Below the pieces are notes generated by a model that worked only from the letters and a program-made list of their open reading frames with translations, ran no database searches and was not told the DNA's origin. Positions 52,801 through 61,800 of a stretch of 64,000 nucleotides of DNA are shown piece by piece. The position numbers were made by a program, and so were the translations under genes. The DNA comes from Beroe forskalii. Taxonomy: Eukaryota; Ctenophora; Nuda; Beroida; Beroidae. The stretch is from NCBI GenBank assembly GCA_011033025.1, contig WFMF01000070.1, positions 434,001 through 498,000 of the forward strand, read 5' to 3'. The stretch's first letter is position 1. Every line of letters starts with the position of its first letter.

Positions 52801-55800
52801 TAATCTGATCTCCACGTCTCCCTGAGGTGCAATGCTTGCTGGACGAGTAGAATTAATCTGATCTCCCCTTCTCACTCAGGTGCAATGCTTGCTGGACGAG
52901 TAGAATTAATCTGATCTCCCCTTCTCACTCAGGTGCAATGCCTGCTGGACGAGTAGAATTAATCTGATTTCCCCTCCTCACTCAGGTGCAATGCCTACTG
53001 GACGAGTAGAATTAATCTGATCTCCACTTCTCACTCAGGTGCAATGCCTTCTGGACGAGTAGAATTAATCTGATCTCCACTTCTCACTCAGGTGCAATGC
53101 TTGCTGGACGAGTAGAATTAATCTGATCTCCACTTCTCACTCAGGTGCAATGCTTGCTGGAAGAGTAGAATTAATCTGATCTCCCCTTCTCACTCAGGTG
53201 CAATGCTTGCTGGACAGCGCGGGAGCTACGGAGCTCTTCATCAAGCTGGTGATCTCTGCCTCGAGTCCTGCTGTCTTCCACGAGAGTCTGCAGCTGGGTA
53301 TATCCCTACTGGAGGGTGGCAACCCGCTCATCCAGGTAATCAGATTACCTGCAATTCTGACAAGAAGTGCCACCTAGTGCCACGCCTGCTACCCCTGGTG
53401 GCGGGCTACTAATCTCACTTCCTAAGAAGTTTGTATGTTTGATCTAATTTAGCGGCTTAATACGGACCATTTCAGCGTTCATTCCACGAGAGATTTGTGG
53501 GGCAGAACTCGGAGCTGTTCTTCCATACGATCTTCACCAAGATGGAGAAAGCCATCTCTGAGATCAAGAGTTGCCATGCGGTAGCCACCACAGACGTGAC
53601 GGGACAAGGAAACAACAAAGCTAGAGTAGATGACATTCAGGTTTGAAATGATATCAAATACAAAGCTAGAGTAGATGATATTCAGGTTTGAAATAAAATC
53701 GCCTTCGAGCAAAAATACAAACTGGTTGGCACCATGGCTCAACGTGGTGAGTTGTTAATTTCAGGCTAAATACTAAAATGACGCTGCCTTCAAAATGAAG
53801 TCAATATTCACCAGAACTAATTTTAAAGTGCATTACACGGAATGGTGCTAACCGTTCCCATATCACTTATTTGACGTGAATTGAAGCCTGCACTTAAGCG
53901 ACGAAAGGAGTCTCACCGATTTGTGAATTTCTACATCACATATCAAGATAATATTCAAGTGAAGAAGCGTCCAAATATTTTCACATCTTATTTATAGCAT
54001 TCCATTAACAGCTTCTTTATCTCATCTTAACCCACTCACTGCGTTAGATGCATTATATGTGCATATTATGACGTAATTGCGCCCCATGTTGAAAGTCTAA
54101 CCCCCTTCAGGATGCGCTGTCTCAAGCCGCTGCTGCCAGCAAAGCCGCCATGGCCAACCTCCGGAAGCCTGAAGACGATGATCCGCAGTATAAGGAGATA
54201 GGGCTCGAGGGAGTTGGGCAGGAGGTTAGCATCCAGATACTTTTTCACCATGTTGTATTTTATTGGCTGATTTTAATAGAAAGCAGCTACTTAATAATGT
54301 GTAGTCTCGTGAATGAACTGTTGTTTGAACACCAGTTTCTGAACACGTTTCCTGCCCCAGGTGATGGAAATGACTCATGTTCTCCGGTTCCTGCAGTTGC
54401 TTTGTGAAAACCACAACCTCCAACTGCAGAACTACCTCAGAAAACAGGTAGTTACCTGCAGCTGCTTGGAAGTTGTGCAATTGTTTACCTTGTACGGTAG
54501 TGACAGTTATATATCCATATGTAATCATAAATATTTCCTTGTGGGTCACTGACTGCTCGGTCGACGCCCCCTTTATCCCCCTTTTTAGCCTCCTTTTTTG
54601 ACACCTTTTTGCCCCAGGTGCACACCTTTCATGCTCCATTTTAGCCTCTTTTTGAATTTCCCCATTTTGCATCCATCTTCCACCGTCGTTGCAGCATGCG
54701 TTTCCAAGTTGGCTCCTATTTGCCACCTTTGTACCCAGTTTTTGCCCCGTGTGTGTCCAGGTTACATACCTTTATAACCCATTTTAGCCCCTTTTGCACT
54801 CTCTTTGAATATTGCCCCCTTTTTGCAGCCATCTTCCGCCATGGTTTCAGCATGCGTTTCCAGCTTAGCCCCTACTTGCCTCCTTTCAGCCCCCTTTTTG
54901 CCACCTTTGTGCCCCCTTTTTGAATCAATCTTCCGCCATCGTTTTATTGTATAGAATAGAGGAGATATTGGTCTTCATTCATGCAAATTTACATACATAA
55001 CCAAGTCTTGGTAATAGAGTAACGGAGATGTTATGGACTAACAAACTTAGACATCGCAATAATAATGCAAATTTGCCCGCCCTTTCCCAAAATTATATAG
55101 GTATCCGATGAAAATAAGAATTTTCTGGTAAAAAACCCCTTATTATAGACTTATATGCTGCAAAATGAGCCTATGAGCGGGCCGCGCTGCTTTATTTTTT
55201 GTCATATCACCCTTAAAATGCAACTTTTTTCGAACACAAGGAAATATTTTTATTGGAACATAACCTCTCAACCGTTGTCTAGTGGCTATTCATGGGTTGG
55301 ATAGGAACGATTATCAAATATATACAGCTATTAATTAAAGTTTTACCGATAATCCTGAGAATTCTTCAGGAATTTGAGGCTCTACGTGCTCTACTTTCCA
55401 ATCCATTCCGTGCTGGATAGCGAGCACGATATTTTCTTTGGGTGACGGATTTCAGAAGAAATCCGACACCCCATTCTATTGTATGGTGGCTCAGGTGCGC
55501 CAACATGATATTTCGCATTATTTTTTAAAATCAAAATAAACTTCCATCAAAATGAATCTTCAATAAAATTATTTTTTGAATGAGTTAGAGTTTCAATAAG
55601 TTTGAAATTTAAAAAAAAGGAAAATATTCCTTGGCGCATATAACGCCCCGCGTTATTCGCGCCAGTTGGTTTTCAATTCCATTTCAAGTCCAACTGAAAA
55701 TCGAAATGAAATGAAGAAAAATTGTTTGGCGCACTTGAGCCACCACGCTGCGTTATTTGCGCCAGCGTCATTATCATATGTTAACATTGTAGTTACAATT

Positions 55801-58800
55801 ACATGGTCGTAAATCTACATCCTACTTATTAGTTGATATCTAATAATGCCCGTAGCATTCCAAAGCTACGACATACAGCATAAGCACATCAACCAATCGC
55901 TACCTTGCAATCCTATTACGTGACACTCATCCGCCAATCATAGATATGGGTCCCGGTAAAGTGTAGAAGCTGAGGGGTGAGGGTCCGCACTCTGCGGCAT
56001 CAATCATGCAGGCCACCAGCGGGTGAATGAGTGAAGCTTTACCCATTATATTGTGCAAAAGTGAGAATCTTTAAATTATCAAATCGATAATAAATGAATT
56101 AGTAAATGAATTACTAAAAGAACGTTTGACTAATAAGTAATAAACATTAATCAATGAAACGGAAAATCAAGACAAATCATTTTAGTTTCTTCTTGTATCA
56201 GCACTTCAGAGATGTCATTGTCTGTGCAATAATTGGAACATCACAGATATCATGCTCTCTGTCCGTTTACTATCCAGGTATGTAGACCATGACCCCACAG
56301 CTTCTACACTTTACCGGGACCCATATATATGATTGGCGGATGAGTGTCACGTAATAGGATTGCAAGGTAGCGATTGGTTGATGTGCTTATGCTGTATGTC
56401 GTAGCTTTGGAATGCTACGGGCATTATTAGATATCAACTAATAAGTAGGATGTAGATTTACGACCATGTAATTGTAACTACAATGTTAACATATGATAAT
56501 GACGCTGGCGCAAATAACGCAGCGTGCGCCAAACAATTTTTCTTCATTTCATTTCGATTTTCAGTTGAACTTGAAATGGAATTGAAAACCAACTGGCGCG
56601 AATAACGCGGGGCGTTATATGCGCCAAGGAATATTTTCCTTTTTTAAATTTCAAACTTATTGAAACTCAAACTCATTCAAAAATAATTTTATTCAAGATT
56701 CATTTTGACGGAAATTTATTTTGATTTTGAAAAATAATGCGAAATATCATGTTGGCGCACCTGAGCCACCATACTATTGTACACTTGGTACACTTGGAGC
56801 TGCATAATGAATGAAGCATGATCTCCTACCATAACCGGCATGGAATGATCAGGGTACAGCAATTCTGTACTGTGGTTAGTAGATGAAAAGTTCACTCTTC
56901 GGCCGCAATTCACCCATCTTAACCCTGATAATTCGATCACCCACTCGGCCACAATTCACAACTTTTTAAACGCGTCAGACGAATTTGCATAAAATATAAA
57001 GCCTTTGACAGCAGGTCTTTATATCATATAAATGTCGACAGCACAGCTGGAAACATTTAAATGATTCAGAGTGTTCGACTTTGGCTCGCACTCTAAATCA
57101 TTTCTGCAGTGAGTAGGAGCGTCTTAAGTTGTCGAACGGAACGAGAAAAACATTGATTTTCGCGCTCTTAAAGTTATTGCTTTAATCTGGTTTTTCGGTC
57201 ATTACTCCACTTCTTGAGCTCAAAAACGGATCTAAACTTCACACTGAGATTTTGCTTTCATTTAAGTGGGGCCGATTAAATTAAAGGCCAGTTGATTTAT
57301 GTCAGATGAAACTTTTATTACTTAGCTTATTATGTACTGTTAACTTCACTGGACCGTCATTATGTACCACAGATAATGAACAAAATCATGACATAAGACC
57401 AGGATTTGAGTTTTATTTATGCATTTTACATAACTTTAGTTGGTTTTCGTCGCTATTTTTGAGCAAAAAAACTTGGTTTGCAACTGCTTGAAGAATTTTC
57501 GTCCAAGGGGCCGGTTAAAATGACCGGCTAAATAAAGGACATTAAGGAAGATAAACGGTTTGAATCGCTCTATACCTGTCGTGAGACTACTATTCCCTGA
57601 TATGAACATCACCTACCTATTCGGACACAATTCACCATTATAATCCGTTGATCGCGACGATCTCGGCAGGATAACAAGAACTCGTATAACCTGATTAACG
57701 AGACGCTGGAGCTCCTGGACACGCTATGTGGGGGCACTACTGGCGGACTCGGCCTCCTCGGGCTCTACATCAACGAGGGAAACTTCGAACTCGTGGACCA
57801 GTGCCTGTGTACTCTGACGGAGTTCTGCCAGGGTCCCTGCCCTGAGAACCAGGTACGGAGGGGCGGGACACTGCGGGACACATTGGGGCTTCTGCGTGTT
57901 TCATAATGCATTTTCTAATTAATGAAATGCATTTCAGCACTCACTTTCGCTATCACACCATTCTCTTCTATCCTCACGGCTAGCAAAGAAAGAAAATGAT
58001 GTGAATGAAGGGTTAAGTGAATGAAAATACTGTGAATGAAGGGTGAAGTGAATGAAAATGAAGTAAATGAATGATGAATGGCTAATGTCGACTATCCTCC
58101 CAACTTCCGTCTGTTTTCAGACCGCTATAGCTCAGCAGGAGAGCAATGGGATTGACATCATTGTGGCTATCGTTCTGAACGACATAAACCCGCTAGCTAA
58201 GCGCAGGATGAGCCTGGTACTGCAGCTTAAGAACGACGCTGCGAAACTGCTGCTCAGTATAATGGAGAGCAGGCAAGACAGTGACATGGCGGAGCGGATC
58301 ATGCAGAACATCCAGCCTTCCTACCTTATCAACGCGATTAGACAGGCTTTCAACACTGGTAATTGTAACCCTGATAGCGTTTTCAGTTAGCAAAACCATC
58401 TAGATGAAGATTGGCCCTAATGCTATCGAGTAACAAAGTTGACATCAGGACCAATTTTCATCTAGATAACATTACTAACTGAAATCAGGTTGGTCCTGGT
58501 CACTGGACTATAAATAATTTGGGAAAACCCTCTGGAAAGCATAACCCTGGTGTCTCGAAATGTTGAGGCGTGGCTACTTGGGTACTTTTAACGGCGCATG
58601 ACAGCGTGCAAATGTACTTTCTATGCAAAACAAAATGAAGCAAATTTGCCGCAAAACGCGACTAAGCGCGGCGTGATATGTCGCGCCTCAAAAAGATCAA
58701 GAATCGAGATATCACGACCTTATGTTATATGGTTCGCGTACACTTGTATTGTATCTTACGATGATGCTGATTTTTACTTAGGAGACAGCACGGAAGGATT

Positions 58801-61800
58801 AGATCCCTTGGACACAGAGGAAGACATGGGAGATGACGTGGCTACCCCCCATGAAGTAGGACACAACATCTACATCCTGGCTTATCAGTTGAGCATTGAG
58901 TAGGACACAACATCTACATCCTGGTTTATCAGGTGAGAATTGAGTAGGACATAACATCTACATCCTGGCTTATCAGGTGAGCATTAAGTAGGACACAACA
59001 TCTACATCCTGGCTTATCAGGTGAGAATTGAGTAGGACACAACATCTACATCCTGGCTTATCAGGTGAGCATTGAGTAGGACACAACATCTACATCCTGG
59101 CTTATCAGGTGAGTATTGAGTTGGACATAACATCTACATCCTGGCTTATCAGGTGAGCATTGAGTAGGACACAACATCTACATCCTAGCTTATCAGGTGA
59201 GCATTGAGTAGGACACAACATCTACATCCTGGCTTATCAGGTGAGAATTGAGTTGGACACAACATCTACATCCTGGCTCATCAGGTGAGCATTGAGTAGG
59301 ACACAACATCTACATCCTGGCTTATCAGGTGAGTATTGAGTTGGACATAACATCTACATCCTGGCTTATCAGGTGACCATTGATCGGGAGGGTTTTTAGA
59401 CAAGAAACAGTTGGAAAGGTAGCACTGACTCCGTGAGATAGGTTCCTCATCCCGACACAAGAAATACACACAACATAAGGATCTACTGATCTAATCTCCC
59501 GGACAACCCAAGCGTAGCATTGAAATTAAGTAATTTGCAAAGCACTGATCGTCGGGTGAAGGCTGGTTGATGATAGAGATCACTGTCCACCTACCTTCTT
59601 TGTGTCTACTACAGCCCAGCGTTTTACATAATCTCTAGTCCACTGCAGTTCAATGTTCTGTACACTCAGCCAATTAATCTAAACAAATGAGGGCAATAAT
59701 CTTAATGGTTGGGTTGATCACTTTGCGTGATTATATTCTATGATTGATTTTACTGTTACTCTATTGCGCTTACAAAATACTATGGTTAGCACGAAGAAAA
59801 CAAATAATATCATCAACAACTGAGGTGTGGTAGTCTAAATTCCAAATATCAACAGATTTTCTGAAGAAGAAGAAAAGTCATCAAGTTAAAAGAAATGATC
59901 TATAATTGAATAATTGAGCATTATCCAGCTCTTAAAATTCGATTTAAGGGATACGGGTGTCGTAAAGTTTACCTAGATGACTTGAAATGAAGGGTTGAAC
60001 TCTTTTGACAGTAATTTCGGTATTTGGAACACTTTCCAAGGTGAAAGCTAAATGAATAAATGATTCTTCCAACTGTTCCGTGTCCAATGAATTTAAGATA
60101 AGAAATGGATATGAAATAATTCGCTTCCGAGAATCACATTTACAAGGTATCGGGACTAAAGATAGGAGTAATGAAAGATAAGAAAATTCAGATGGTATCA
60201 CTACAAGATACGGTGTACAAGTGAGCCTCCTCCATATATATCATACGATGGAGTATCCTCAGCTGATATAGTGCTGCGGGTGCTCTCTGTTTCACTAATG
60301 TGTAATTCTGTAATGAGAGCGCGCCACTAACTCCCACCAGCCCGCACCCCGGAGTGAAGTGCCTTTTACAGGGCTCATGCTCTGTCTCTTAACTACTCAG
60401 ACATCTTCATATCATGGACAACAGACTGCTATCACAGACATCATACAGACACCAAACACACATCATGCGGACAAAAGTAGTTTGCATATTTAAATGATTA
60501 CATGGCAGGGTATCTTTAGGCATTACATGGCTAAATTCATAATGAACATCAGTAGTCGGTATCGGAGTGTTAGCAAGCGCGACCTCAGTTAACCACATTA
60601 CTTGATCTATGATAGACTGCATGCGACAAGATATGTTTGATTCAACGTAATTATCGATAGTAATAACTCAAACGAAAGGAAACCACTCTATAACCCCATC
60701 CCTCAAATGCCCATCCCCTAGTTGTCAGAGTTCAACAAGGAACTGGCCCACCTACTGTGTCGGGGCTTTGCTAACGAAGCCAACAGACTCTCAGACCCCG
60801 CCCTGGATTACTACTCCAAGAGAACCGCGCAGATCGAGGTTTGGTATTCAGTTTATTAAGGGGACAGGGGTTTTTTTTTAATCTGATTTCCTAATGGTTG
60901 TCATGGTGATTGGTATGTAGTTACCTGGATACCATGATGGTAACTGTGGTAACTGTATCGTTACCATGGTAACATCCCCACGTTACCATGTGAGGTGGTT
61001 ACCACGGTAACACCCCATGTTCCCAGGTGGTGCGGTATGACAGGACGTTGGAACGTATCGTCTTCCAAGTGCCGCCCATCTGTAACTACCTGACCAAGAC
61101 CAGCAAACTGAAAGTTCTGTACACGGCCGAGAGGGACGAACAAGGCAGCAAAGTCACGGACTTCTTCGCACGCACTGACGACCTCTTCAACGAGATGATC
61201 TGGCAGAAGAAACTGAGGGGTGAGTTAACGAGATGATATTATGGCTGAAGAAACTGAGGTCTGAGGGGTGAGTTATCGAGATGATCTGGCTGAAGAAACT
61301 GAGGGGTGAGTTAAAAAACAGGTTACCAGTAAGATAAACAGGCATGAATACTATAGAGTGTTAAACAAACTGCAGCTAGAACTGCCATGTAATTGAAATT
61401 CAAGTACCTACTGCAGCTTAAACAGCTGAATACCAAGTTAGTCAGGCCTGGGTAAGTCGCGTCCCCTGGTACCAAATCATCAGGCGATACCAAATCATCA
61501 GGCGATGATATCAAGTATCCAGTTTGCATCTCAAATTTGAGATATTGCATAACTCTTAAGCCTGAGATTTTATCAAATATTAATAATTTTATCCTAATCG
61601 TATTTGTATTAACTGTTAATTGGAAATGGCACATTTATGATAACTCGATTATCATCATTAAGTTTTTGATAAGATCTTGTAACACCTTAATCGCATTTAT
61701 TTAACCGGCCTTTTTAAACCATCCCTATGCCTATGGACAAAAATGCAATCATTTTAGGACCATTTCAACCGGCCCCTTGGACAAACATTTTCCAATTCAT

